Below, piece after piece: positions 1-6,050 of a stretch of 6,050 nucleotides of DNA. Position 1 is the first letter of the stretch. Each line of letters starts with the position of its first letter. Source of the stretch: an uncultured bacterium (GTDB lineage: Bacteria > Verrucomicrobiota > Lentisphaeria > Oligosphaerales > Oligosphaeraceae); contig CACZQQ010000344.1 of assembly GCA_902783355.1 (NCBI GenBank), positions 1 through 6,050 of the forward strand. Reading direction: 5' to 3'. The position numbers and the translations under genes are program-made. The notes beneath the pieces are model-generated. The model did not search any database and was not told the origin of the DNA. It saw nothing but the letters and a program-made list of their open reading frames with translations.

Positions 1-815
1 AGCTGAAGGCTCCGGCCGTCAGTTCCTTTGACAACTACGTCGTCTACGGCGGCGGCATCTACGAGAACACGCAGGCCAACCTGCAGGCCGCCCTGAAGGA
101 GATCAACGGCGGCGTCCTGCCTGCCGCCCCGCAGCCCATCGTCGCCATGAACTTCGCCAGCTACGCAGGCACCACCGCAGATGGCAAACAGAAGGTCGAC
201 GGCTCCAGCAAGTGGGGTCCCGCCATCAGCGCCGAGACCAACGTCTTCGCGCAGGAGGAGCTGAGCGTGAACCTGATTCTCGGGCTCTCCTACCACAACA
301 TCAGCGCCAGCGCCAAGGACAGCGCTGGCGGCGGCGTGAGCCTCTACAGCCTGCACGCGGTCTGGACGGGTGCGCAGGTCGTCCCCAACTACGGCGGTGC
401 AGTCGGCAAGGCGACCACCAACGGCGCCGCGGCGGTCACGGCTGCCAAGTGCAAGTTTGACGCCGACCTCTATGTCTTCGACCTGGGCCTCAAGGCGGCC
501 TACAACGTGATTGACGACCTCTCCGTCTTCCTGGCGCTCGGGCCGACAATCTCCCTGGCCGACATGGACAGCTCGGCCACCAGCGGCGTCTTCTCCGATG
601 GCGGCGCGCTCGCCGGCGGCCGCTACTCCGACAACAAGTGGCAGTATCGCCTGGGCTACTACATCTCCGGCGGCGCCAAGTACAACTTCAACGAGAACTG
701 GGGCCTCTCCGCCGAACTGCGCTACGACGACACCTTCGGCGACATCGGCACCAGGCTGGCCAAGCAGCGCCTGGACACCTTCGGCGGCGTCCTGAAGGTC
801 GTCTACAACTTCTAG
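1..815 (+). CDS. Outer-membrane beta-barrel protein, 3' part (5' end outside window)
   Basis: The reading frame is already open at the first complete codon (base 3) and gives 270 residues before TAG at 813-815. The ATG at 147 is therefore an internal Met (residue 49), not a credible start. What is seen: long stretches alternating hydrophobic and polar residues with aromatic girdles, about residues 73-98, 154-187, 213-243 and 257-270, separated by Gly/Ser/Ala-rich loops. The last residues are KVVYNF, with a terminal Phe and aromatic residues at alternating positions, which matches the known signal recognised by the BAM machinery for barrel insertion. The repeated pattern 'YN...NW/DL-LSAEL/VFLAL' is typical of antiparallel strand pairs joined by short periplasmic turns. 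Codons end almost always in C or G, suggesting high expression. Inference: an outer-membrane porin-like or structural barrel. Substrate and subfamily cannot be told; an autotransporter barrel is an alternative because the N-terminus is not visible. Confidence 0.82.
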   Translation, partial: LKAPAVSSFDNYVVYGGGIYENTQANLQAALKEINGGVLPAAPQPIVAMNFASYAGTTADGKQKVDGSSKWGPAISAETNVFAQEELSVNLILGLSYHNISASAKDSAGGGVSLYSLHAVWTGAQVVPNYGGAVGKATTNGAAAVTAAKCKFDADLYVFDLGLKAAYNVIDDLSVFLALGPTISLADMDSSATSGVFSDGGALAGGRYSDNKWQYRLGYYISGGAKYNFNENWGLSAELRYDDTFGDIGTRLAKQRLDTFGGVLKVVYNF

Positions 816-820
816 CCAAG

Positions 821-836
821 GCCCCCCGAAGGGGGC
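821..836 (+). other. Short GC hairpin with CGAA loop after the barrel gene
   Basis: GCCCCC (821-826) pairs perfectly with GGGGGC (831-836) around a CGAA tetraloop, starting six bases after the stop codon. No T-run follows (the next bases are GGTAGAACT), so it is unlikely to terminate alone. It may act as an mRNA 3' stabilising hairpin in tandem with the terminator just downstream. Confidence 0.5.
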
Positions 837-848
837 GGTAGAACTGAC

Positions 849-890
849 GGCGCCGGCGCGGCCAAATCCGCCCGGCGCTGTTTTGCTTTC
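849..890 (+). terminator. Rho-independent-type terminator of the barrel gene
   Basis: GCGCCGG (850-856) pairs with CCGGCGC (872-878). After one bulged C (857), four further pairs (858-861 with 868-871) close a six-base loop, CCAAAT. The stem runs straight into TGTTTTGCTTTC (879-890), a T-rich tract. Stem strength, loop size and T-tract position all fit an intrinsic terminator for transcription coming from the barrel gene 34 bases upstream. Confidence 0.78.
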
Positions 891-914
891 CGCGCGCAAG
901 ACGGCGGATTGCGC

Positions 915-928
915 CTGCGGCGCCGCAG
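915..928. other. 14-bp perfect palindrome in the intergenic region
   Basis: CTGCGGC followed directly by GCCGCAG forms a perfect 14-bp dyad in the otherwise featureless stretch 891-959. It could be an operator half-site pair or a tight hairpin, but short GC palindromes are expected fairly often at this base composition. I see no -35/-10 promoter boxes beside it. Confidence 0.25.
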
Positions 929-959
929 AGCTTCTCGCCCCGCGCACCCGACGCGCACA

Positions 960-992
960 CCAACTTGAGAGGGCGCCCCTTTGGCGCCCGCA
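960..992 (+). repeat. Palindromic 33-bp hairpin element, copy A
   Basis: Core hairpin: GGGCGCC (971-977), loop CCTTT, GGCGCCC (983-989), preceded by CCAACTTGAGA. The reverse complement of this stretch matches 4663-4695 at 30 of 33 positions, so the two copies are inverted relative to each other and bracket the large exported-protein gene. The similarity covers both the stem and the flanking arm (CCAAC.TGAG), so it is more than a chance stem. The core hairpin has no T-tract. It may be a REP-like dispersed intergenic palindrome, a 3'-UTR element, or one terminal inverted repeat of a mobile unit; no known family is recognised. Confidence 0.7.
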
Positions 993-1002
993 TCTGCCCA
1001 AC

Positions 1003-1164
1003 CCGCCGGAGTCGCTGGAATCTCCGGAATCTCCGGAATCTCCGGAATCTCCGGAGCCGCCGGAATCGCTGGAATCTCCGGCGCCGCCGGAATCGCCGGA
1101 GCCGCCGGAATCGCTGGAATCTCTGGCGCCGCCGGAATCTCCGGAATCTCCGGAATCGACAGAA
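1003..1164 (+). repeat. 9-bp tandem repeat array, 18 units, directly upstream of the exported-protein gene
   Basis: Eighteen consecutive 9-mers without any insertion or deletion, consensus (T/C)C(T/G)C(C/T)GG(A/C)(A/G). The commonest forms are TCTCCGGAA, CCGCCGGAA and TCGCTGGAA; two degenerate units (1165-1173, 1174-1182) run into the ATG. Many units carry the self-complementary hexamer TCCGGA. A higher-order period is visible: the five-unit block 1057-1101 matches 1102-1146 at 42 of 45 bases, showing segmental duplication. Because nine is a multiple of three and no unit contains a stop, all six frames are open through the array, which creates long spurious ORFs. It most likely lies in the 5' untranslated or promoter region of the gene at 1181. 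Possible roles are a spacer, a multi-site protein-binding platform, or RNA structure. Confidence 0.9.
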
Positions 1165-1180
1165 TCCGCTGAAATCGCTG

Positions 1181-4100
1181 ATGAAGCATGCTTTATTCCT
1201 ATTAATAGTACTGCTGCTGGCGGCACCGTGCGCGCGGGCCGTGTCGCGGCGCACCTTGGCTGGTGCCGCAGGCGCCACCGCGCTTCTGCCGCTGGACGAT
1301 GGGCGCGTCGTGGCACTTGTGCCTGCGGCGGAGGGCGGCGTGGGCGCGTATCTGCTGACGGCCGCGGGCGACGTCTCCCAAACGCTTGTCGAGCCGAACA
1401 AGTTCGGCATATCGCATACGACCTGCCTGCAGGTGACGGCTCCTGCGGACGGGACTTGCCTTTGGCTTACGGCGGAGAGCGACTTTCTGAAGCCCAACCA
1501 TCGCCTCATCCACGTCGACGGGAACGGCGATGGCAAATACATGTCGACTCCGCCTGTGCCTGCGGCCTCGGCGATGTCCCTGCAGCATTTGATTCCCCTG
1601 GCGGGCGAGAGGGCGCTCTGGCACGACGGCGATGCCTGCACCATGCAGGCGCTTGTCTTCGACGGAAACGAACCCGCCCTTGACGGCGAGGCCTTCGCCC
1701 TGCCGGACGACTGCGGCTTCTGCCCTGCAATCTCCGTCGACGGCGTCCATTTCCTCTATCCGACGCCCATTCCCGAATCGCCCAACTTCATGCGCCTCAA
1801 CGCCTACGACCGCCTGTCCGGGCAGACGTCGGCCGTGCTGGAGAACATCGGCGCGCGGCAGACCTATCTGAATGGCGCGGACGCCTTTGACGTGGAGGCG
1901 TTGCACATCCGCGCTGTCCGCGCCTCGCAGGCGGGCGACGTGGCGCTGCTGCGCTGGTGCAATGGTAGCGAAGGCGACGGCACGCTGGGCGTCCATGTGG
2001 CGCTTGTGGCACGCGATGCGCATGGCGCCTGGGGCGCGCCGCTCCTTCTGGACGAATGCCGTTCAACGGACAGCTGGCGGCCGCTCTGCGGTGATTTTGC
2101 GCTTTCGGCGGACGGCCGTCTGGCGGTCTACGCGGCGCCGACTTCGGCGGAGTCTCCCGCCTTGCGTGTCTGGCGCTACGACCGCCTGACTGGCGAACGC
2201 CTCCTCCTTTCCGGTAGTCTCGCTAAGGACTGCACGGGGCTTGAGATTTCGCCCAACGGGCGCTATGCGACATTCCTGTGCAATGGACGCGCCTACTGTG
2301 TGGATTGCGGCGCACAAATCCGCAGCGAGGAACCGAATGTGACGGTCGCCCCTGGCGCGACGAACGTGGCTCTGCCGCTCCTTTTCCACGGGCTCCAGGT
2401 GGGCGAGACCGCCACGCTGACCCTTGACGCGGAAAGCGCCTGTCCGGGGACGGTCACCGTGGATGGGGTGGTCTTGGCACCAGGCGCCTCCGTCGAGGTC
2501 GCGGCGGGTTCGGCCGTGTGCTTCGACGCAGCCGGCGTCCAGGGCGACACAGGCAGCGCCCTCTTCCGGCTGGTCTCCGCCGGAACCACAAGCGAGGTGA
2601 CGCTCTCCTTTGAAATCAGCCGCTACAGGGAGCTGGGGCGCATCGCCAGCGAAAGCCTCGCCCTCCTGCCTCTGCTGGATTTCAATGGCGATGCGACCTC
2701 CCTGCTGGCCCTCTCCTACGACGCCTTCAACGGCTGCGAGGAGGGCGGCCTCTTCGCAATCTCTCTGAAGGGCGGCCGCGCCGTCGAGACCATCGTCGAC
2801 ATGGAGAGCAACCTGCGCGTCAAGCAGGCGGTCCAGGCGCCGTTCGCCGCGCAGGCCGCCTGGATCTCCAACCAGGGCGGGCTCGCGCTTGACAGCGCCG
2901 CAGGTGGCGGCGTGCTTGCCACCGACGGCATCGATGGAGCGAAGCCCCCCGCCGTCGATGCCTGCGCGGCCATCGTTGCCGCCGTGGAGGAAGGCCAGAA
3001 GGCCATCGCCCTCTTCGCGAAGGACGGGACGCGGCTGGGGACGGTCGCCGTGGAGGAGGGCGTGCTCTCCTCGCCTTGGCTGGATTACGGTGGAAGAGTT
3101 CTTAACTACTTGCATGGCAATGAGTTATATTCAATTTCCGTGGCGGATGTGGAAGCCGAGCCGTCGCTTTTGGCGACAGGCGTGACCCAGTTTGTGGGCG
3201 CGACAATGGACGGCGCCCGCCTCCTCTACAGGACGGAGGAAGGCTTCTTCCTGCGGAATCTGGGGGCTGCGGAGGCCCTGCGGCTGGAGGCGCTTCCCGC
3301 CGACGCAACCGACGTGCATCTTGCCGACAACGGCTGCTGGATTTCATGGCATGATAGTGACGGTCTTGCAGTGGCGCGTCTTTCGGGAGCGGCGCTGGAT
3401 GTGGCTGTCCGTCTTGAGGGCACGGCCGGAGCCGCCGCGCTTGCGGCGGATGGCGCCCGTCTCGCCTTCGTCGGCCGCGCCGGCGACTTTGCCGCCGCCG
3501 ATGCCCACGGCACGGGAATCTACCTCTTTGAGACGCCCGCCTGGACGGCGCCGCCGCCGGCGACCTCCGCCTGGCCTGCGGATACCCATGCCGTTGAAGA
3601 GGAGGACGCCATCCTGCCACTGCCCTACACGGGCGAAGCCGCCTGCCTCGCCGAGGTGCGCGCCACGGCGGAGAATCTGCCTGGCGAGTGGGCGCTGCTG
3701 CCGCCGGCAGACGGCTGCGCTTTCACGCGGCTCCAGTGGACGCCGGCACAGGATTTCGTTGGCGAAGCCTCCTTTGAGGCGCGCTTCTGGAACGGCCACC
3801 AGTGGAGCGAGTGGGAAGCCTGCACCCTGACTGTGGACAATGTGAACGACGCGCCTGCGTGGGAGACCGCCTTCCCGCAGGAGGCGTCCGTCCCGCAGGG
3901 CGGCACGCAGGCCCTGTCAGTCGCCGCCACCGATCCCGACCTGGCCAATCCGCAGCCGGATGTCCTGCAATATGGTTTGTCTGAGGAGGCGCCCGCCTGG
4001 GCCGCCATTGACAGCGCAAGCGGTGTGCTCACGCTGTCGCCGGCCATGAATGTCGTCCCTGGCGAATACCGCTTCCAGGCGACCGTTACCGACGGCGTGG

Positions 4101-4627
4101 AGGTCATTCAGGGCGAAGTCGTTGTGACAGTCGCCGCCGCGGAGGCGCAGCAGTTCACGCTTGACGAGCTGCTGGCGCCGCCGGATGAAACGGCGCTTCA
4201 GGAGGCGCCGCTGGCGTCGGCGGCGGCATGGCACGCCGCCGTGCGCGGCTGCTGGCATCGTCTCGTTGACGCCGAAGGCGGCTGGCAGGCGCTCTCCCTG
4301 CCGGGCGATGTTGACTGTGCCGCGCTCTGCGCCCTCCTTGGCTGCGACGAAATCTACCGCTATCGGGACGGACGCTGGATTCTCCAGCAGACGGGCCCCC
4401 TGCCGGCAGGCTGCGCCTTCTGGGCGAATCTGCCGAAGGAACTTTCTGGCGGCGAAATAGTTGTGACGCCGGTGACGAGTCGTGTGCTGGAAGAAAGCGG
4501 CTTCTATGGCGCTCTGGTGGGCGAAACGCCGCCTGCCGATACAATCCGCATGGCGCCCGAAGACGGAGTCTGGCAACAGGATGCCGGATGGCATTTGGGC
4601 GGTGCGGTCTTCCTGCAGCGGCCCTGA
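1181..4627 (+). CDS. Large exported protein with propeller-like repeats, Ig/cadherin-like domains and Cys-rich C-terminus; function unknown
   Basis: The frame is open from ATG 965, but the start at 1181 is chosen because the protein then begins MKHALFLLIVLLLAAPCARA, a clean Sec signal peptide (A-R-A cleavage after residue 20; Pro before Cys17 argues against a lipoprotein). Starting at 965 would add 72 Arg/Asn-rich residues made from the 9-bp repeats. No clear Shine-Dalgarno precedes 1181. Length is 1148 residues. Residues ~21-380 and ~481-790 carry TolB/PD40-like blade motifs (SVDGVHFLY ~185, SADGRLAVYAA ~309, SPNGRYATFLC ~357, TMDGARLLYR ~675, AADGARLAFVG ~755), suggesting two beta-propellers. 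Residues ~386-480 look Ig-like. Residues ~800-986 are cadherin/He_PIG-like (TVDNVNDAPAW ~884, ATDPD ~916, SGVLTLSP ~947). Residues ~1015-1090 form a Cys-rich module with GWQALSLPG and LPAGCAFWANLP. I count 26 cysteines, consistent with disulfides outside the cytoplasm. No catalytic motif or sorting signal is seen; a surface, adhesion or binding role is only inferred. Confidence 0.9.
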   Translation: MKHALFLLIVLLLAAPCARAVSRRTLAGAAGATALLPLDDGRVVALVPAAEGGVGAYLLTAAGDVSQTLVEPNKFGISHTTCLQVTAPADGTCLWLTAESDFLKPNHRLIHVDGNGDGKYMSTPPVPAASAMSLQHLIPLAGERALWHDGDACTMQALVFDGNEPALDGEAFALPDDCGFCPAISVDGVHFLYPTPIPESPNFMRLNAYDRLSGQTSAVLENIGARQTYLNGADAFDVEALHIRAVRASQAGDVALLRWCNGSEGDGTLGVHVALVARDAHGAWGAPLLLDECRSTDSWRPLCGDFALSADGRLAVYAAPTSAESPALRVWRYDRLTGERLLLSGSLAKDCTGLEISPNGRYATFLCNGRAYCVDCGAQIRSEEPNVTVAPGATNVALPLLFHGLQVGETATLTLDAESACPGTVTVDGVVLAPGASVEVAAGSAVCFDAAGVQGDTGSALFRLVSAGTTSEVTLSFEISRYRELGRIASESLALLPLLDFNGDATSLLALSYDAFNGCEEGGLFAISLKGGRAVETIVDMESNLRVKQAVQAPFAAQAAWISNQGGLALDSAAGGGVLATDGIDGAKPPAVDACAAIVAAVEEGQKAIALFAKDGTRLGTVAVEEGVLSSPWLDYGGRVLNYLHGNELYSISVADVEAEPSLLATGVTQFVGATMDGARLLYRTEEGFFLRNLGAAEALRLEALPADATDVHLADNGCWISWHDSDGLAVARLSGAALDVAVRLEGTAGAAALAADGARLAFVGRAGDFAAADAHGTGIYLFETPAWTAPPPATSAWPADTHAVEEEDAILPLPYTGEAACLAEVRATAENLPGEWALLPPADGCAFTRLQWTPAQDFVGEASFEARFWNGHQWSEWEACTLTVDNVNDAPAWETAFPQEASVPQGGTQALSVAATDPDLANPQPDVLQYGLSEEAPAWAAIDSASGVLTLSPAMNVVPGEYRFQATVTDGVEVIQGEVVVTVAAAEAQQFTLDELLAPPDETALQEAPLASAAAWHAAVRGCWHRLVDAEGGWQALSLPGDVDCAALCALLGCDEIYRYRDGRWILQQTGPLPAGCAFWANLPKELSGGEIVVTPVTSRVLEESGFYGALVGETPPADTIRMAPEDGVWQQDAGWHLGGAVFLQRP

Positions 4628-4629
4628 GG

Positions 4630-4651
4630 CCGCGGGGGGCTGCGGATTTTT
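4630..4651 (+). terminator. Terminator-like hairpin after the exported-protein gene
   Basis: CCGCGG (4630-4635) pairs with CTGCGG (4640-4645), including one G-T pair, around a GGGG loop, followed directly by ATTTTT (4646-4651). It begins three bases after the TGA stop. The stem is short but GC-rich and the T-run is immediate, so it is a plausible intrinsic terminator for the + strand gene ahead of the convergent transporter gene. Confidence 0.65.
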
Positions 4652-4662
4652 CGCGGCGCATT

Positions 4663-4695
4663 TGCGGGCGCCAAAGTGGCGCCCGCTCAGGTTGG
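4663..4695 (-). repeat. Palindromic 33-bp hairpin element, copy B (inverted relative to copy A)
   Basis: GCGGGCGCC (4664-4672), loop AAAGT, GGCGCCCGC (4678-4686) make a perfect 9-bp stem, longer than the 7-bp stem of copy A. Read on the minus strand it starts CCAACCTGAGC and matches copy A (960-992) at 30 of 33 positions. It lies between two convergent genes, 61 bases downstream of the transporter stop on the transporter's strand. Thus both copies lie 3' of a gene and in that gene's orientation. On the minus strand the bases after the stem are AAATGCG, not a T-run, so a simple intrinsic terminator is not obvious. Confidence 0.7.
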
Positions 4696-4755
4696 AATTG
4701 GGGCGACAGGGGGGGGGCTCCCGTCACATGCAACTTCTGCGGCGTCCGTATCCGG

Positions 4756-6050
4756 CTACCGCGTGATATTCTTGACCCAGCGATATTTTCTGTAGTGGCA
4801 GACGACCCAGGGGACCTTGCCGACCTCGTCGAGGCATGTGCAGGCATAGACGGCGAGCACGGGCAGCCTGAAGTAGAAGGCGCCGGCGAAGGCGCAGGGC
4901 AGGGCGATGCCCCACATGAAGACGACGAGGGAGACGACGTCGAAGAGGGTGTCGCCGCCGGCGGAGAAGATGCCGTTGATGACGATGGCGCAGACCGTGC
5001 GCCCGATCATGTAGACGGCGAGGATGGCGAGCATGCCCTTCATGTAGGACATGGCCTGCGCGTCCAGGCGCATGACGGCGGACAGGAGGGGGATCAGCGC
5101 CAGAACAAGAAGGAAGCTGGCGAAGCCGAGGGCGAAGGAGAGGCGCATGAGGCGGTCGCCGTAGAGGCGACCCGTTTCCAGGCGTCCCGCGCCCAGTTCG
5201 TTGCCGACGACGATGCACGTGGCGCCGCAGAGGCCGTTGCTGGCGCAGCATATCAGGTCGCGCACGACGGCGGCGACGGCGTTGGCGGCGGCCGCATCGG
5301 GGCCGAGATGGCCCATGATGGCGGTATAGGCGGTGAAGCCGACGCCCCAGATGAGATAGGCGCCGATGATTGGAAGCGTATAGTGCCAGAAGTCGGCGAC
5401 GAGCACCCTGTTGATGGTGAAGATGTTTTTCAGGCGCAGGCGGATGAATGTGCCTCCCCGGCTGGAGACGACGCACCAGAGCAGTTCGATGACGCGTGAG
5501 AGCACGGTGGCCAGCGCCGCGCCGCGCACGCCCATGGCCGGCAGGCCGAACCAGCCGAAGATGAAGACCGCGTTCAGGACGATGTTCAGCACGACCGCCC
5601 CCGAGCTGATCCAGGCCGCCAGCGAGGGGTGGTCGCTGACCTTCATGATGGCCAGGTAGCATTGCGATGTGCCTGTCAGCAGGTAGGACCAGGCCGCGAT
5701 GCGCAAATAGGCGGCACCGAGCTTCAGCAGGCCGTCGTCATGGGCGAAGAGGTGCATGAGGGCTTCCGGCCAGAGGAGGCAGCCCAGGAAGCAGGCCACG
5801 CTGATGGCGGCGGTCTGGCGGAAGCCGATGCCGAAGATGGCCTCCATGGCGCTCTTGTCCCGCTTGCCCCAGTACTGGGCGCCAAGGAGGCCGATGCCGC
5901 ACGCGATGGCGGCGAGCAGCATGTTCTGCACGAACTGGACCTGGGTGGCCAGCGAGACCGCCGCCATGGCGTTCTGGTCGACCATGCCGAGCATGAAGGC
6001 GTCGGCGGCCGCCACCAGCGCCAGCATCAGGTTCTGGAGGATGAAGGGGA
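4756..6050 (-). CDS. MATE family efflux transporter (N-terminus cut by window edge)
   Basis: The frame reads from the window edge to TAG (complement of 4756-4758), giving 430 residues. The ATG at 6027 is internal: PFILQNL precedes it, which is the usual first-helix context of MATE proteins, so only about 10-20 residues are probably missing. About twelve hydrophobic segments are visible in two six-helix halves: roughly 5-22, 28-55, 70-92, 110-135, 142-166, 174-194, then 218-248, 252-282, 303-324, 336-362, 369-393 and 395-417. Family motifs: GAQYWGKRD (~56) after helix 2, its counterpart VGNELGAG (~281) after helix 8, and SAGGDT (~362) after helix 10. Known for the family: inner-membrane export of cationic drugs or metabolites driven by H+ or Na+. 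The sequence looks like the DinF/prokaryotic MATE branch rather than clearly NorM. Substrate and coupling ion cannot be assigned. It is convergent with the exported-protein gene; its promoter lies outside the window. Confidence 0.95.
   Translation of the reverse strand, partial: PFILQNLMLALVAAADAFMLGMVDQNAMAAVSLATQVQFVQNMLLAAIACGIGLLGAQYWGKRDKSAMEAIFGIGFRQTAAISVACFLGCLLWPEALMHLFAHDDGLLKLGAAYLRIAAWSYLLTGTSQCYLAIMKVSDHPSLAAWISSGAVVLNIVLNAVFIFGWFGLPAMGVRGAALATVLSRVIELLWCVVSSRGGTFIRLRLKNIFTINRVLVADFWHYTLPIIGAYLIWGVGFTAYTAIMGHLGPDAAAANAVAAVVRDLICCASNGLCGATCIVVGNELGAGRLETGRLYGDRLMRLSFALGFASFLLVLALIPLLSAVMRLDAQAMSYMKGMLAILAVYMIGRTVCAIVINGIFSAGGDTLFDVVSLVVFMWGIALPCAFAGAFYFRLPVLAVYACTCLDEVGKVPWVVCHYRKYRWVKNITR

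Noticed and set aside
305..330. 9-bp inverted repeat CGCCAGCGC / GCGCTGGCG within the barrel gene
   Set aside because: It lies within a coding Ser/Ala/Gly loop in GC-rich sequence; there is no T-run and a chance origin is likely.
965..993. Promoter with TTGAGA as -35 inside hairpin copy A
   Set aside because: At 17-bp spacing the -10 position reads CCGCAT/GCATCT, unlike TATAAT. The TTGAG motif is better explained as part of the repeated element (TTGAGA in copy A, CTGAGC in copy B).
1003..1164. CRISPR array
   Set aside because: The 9-bp units are contiguous, with no 25-40 bp repeats separated by unique spacers and no cas genes.
981..1172. Collagen-like Gly-X-X small protein (GIS/GAA repeats)
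   Set aside because: Its periodicity is fully explained by the 9-bp DNA repeat. It has no Pro in the triplets, no export signal and no ribosome-binding site, and the stop at 1172 is accidental.
1199..1208. CTATTAATAG palindrome near the start of the exported-protein gene
   Set aside because: It encodes Leu-Leu-Ile-Val of the signal peptide. Low GC near a start codon is common for keeping mRNA unfolded, and a 10-bp dyad alone is not evidence of an operator.
688..1644. Long minus-strand ORFs across the repeat array (FRR and EIP repeats)
   Set aside because: They exist because the 9-bp array has no stops in any frame and the region is GC-rich. Flanking residues are Arg/Pro-rich without domain features, and they overlap the real genes antisense.
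883..1683. Plus-strand ORF with ESP/PPE repeats overlapping the exported-protein gene
   Set aside because: Outside the repeat it translates to Arg/Gly/Ala-rich shadow sequence in a different frame from the signal-peptide gene, which is clearly the real one.
3110..3131. Internal promoter in the AT-rich island (TTGCAT ... TTATAT)
   Set aside because: Spacing between the boxes is about 9 bp, far from 16-18 bp, and no downstream same-strand gene begins there.
4588..5499. Acidic plus-strand ORF opposite the MATE gene
   Set aside because: Asp/Glu/Gly/His-rich composition is the usual antisense image of a GC-rich membrane-protein gene; there is no domain and the MATE frame is unambiguous.

Overview
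The window is about two-thirds GC and comes from a bacterium with an outer membrane. The evidence for that is a beta-barrel protein ending in phenylalanine and a large exported protein with a Sec signal peptide. The mosaic exported protein (propeller-like repeats, Ig/cadherin-like modules, a C-terminal 'GWQALSLP...LPAGCAFW' module), the poor Shine-Dalgarno site and the high GC would fit a host-associated member of the PVC group, such as a Lentisphaerae/Kiritimatiellota relative. This placement is an inference with low to moderate confidence; no taxonomic marker gene is present.

Layout. Bases 1-815 (+) hold the 3' part of an outer-membrane beta-barrel gene, whose start lies before the window. 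It is followed by a short GC hairpin and then a good intrinsic-type terminator (849-890). Bases 816-1180 form a complex intergenic region containing the terminator, a 14-bp palindrome, a 33-bp hairpin element (960-992) and a 162-bp array of eighteen 9-bp tandem units (1003-1164) that stops just before the next start codon. Bases 1181-4627 (+) encode a 1148-residue exported protein of unknown function. A terminator-like hairpin (4630-4651) follows it, then a second copy of the 33-bp hairpin element in inverted orientation (4663-4695) and a run of nine G. Bases 4756-6050 (-) encode a nearly complete MATE-family multidrug/cation antiporter, convergent with the large gene; its first residues lie beyond the window.

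The three genes do not form an operon: each is separated by a terminator or lies on the opposite strand, and nothing links them functionally except that all act at the cell envelope. The most distinctive part of the window is non-coding. A pair of near-identical inverted hairpin elements brackets the large exported-protein gene, and an indel-free 9-bp tandem array sits directly against its start codon. Neither can be named as a known element from sequence alone.
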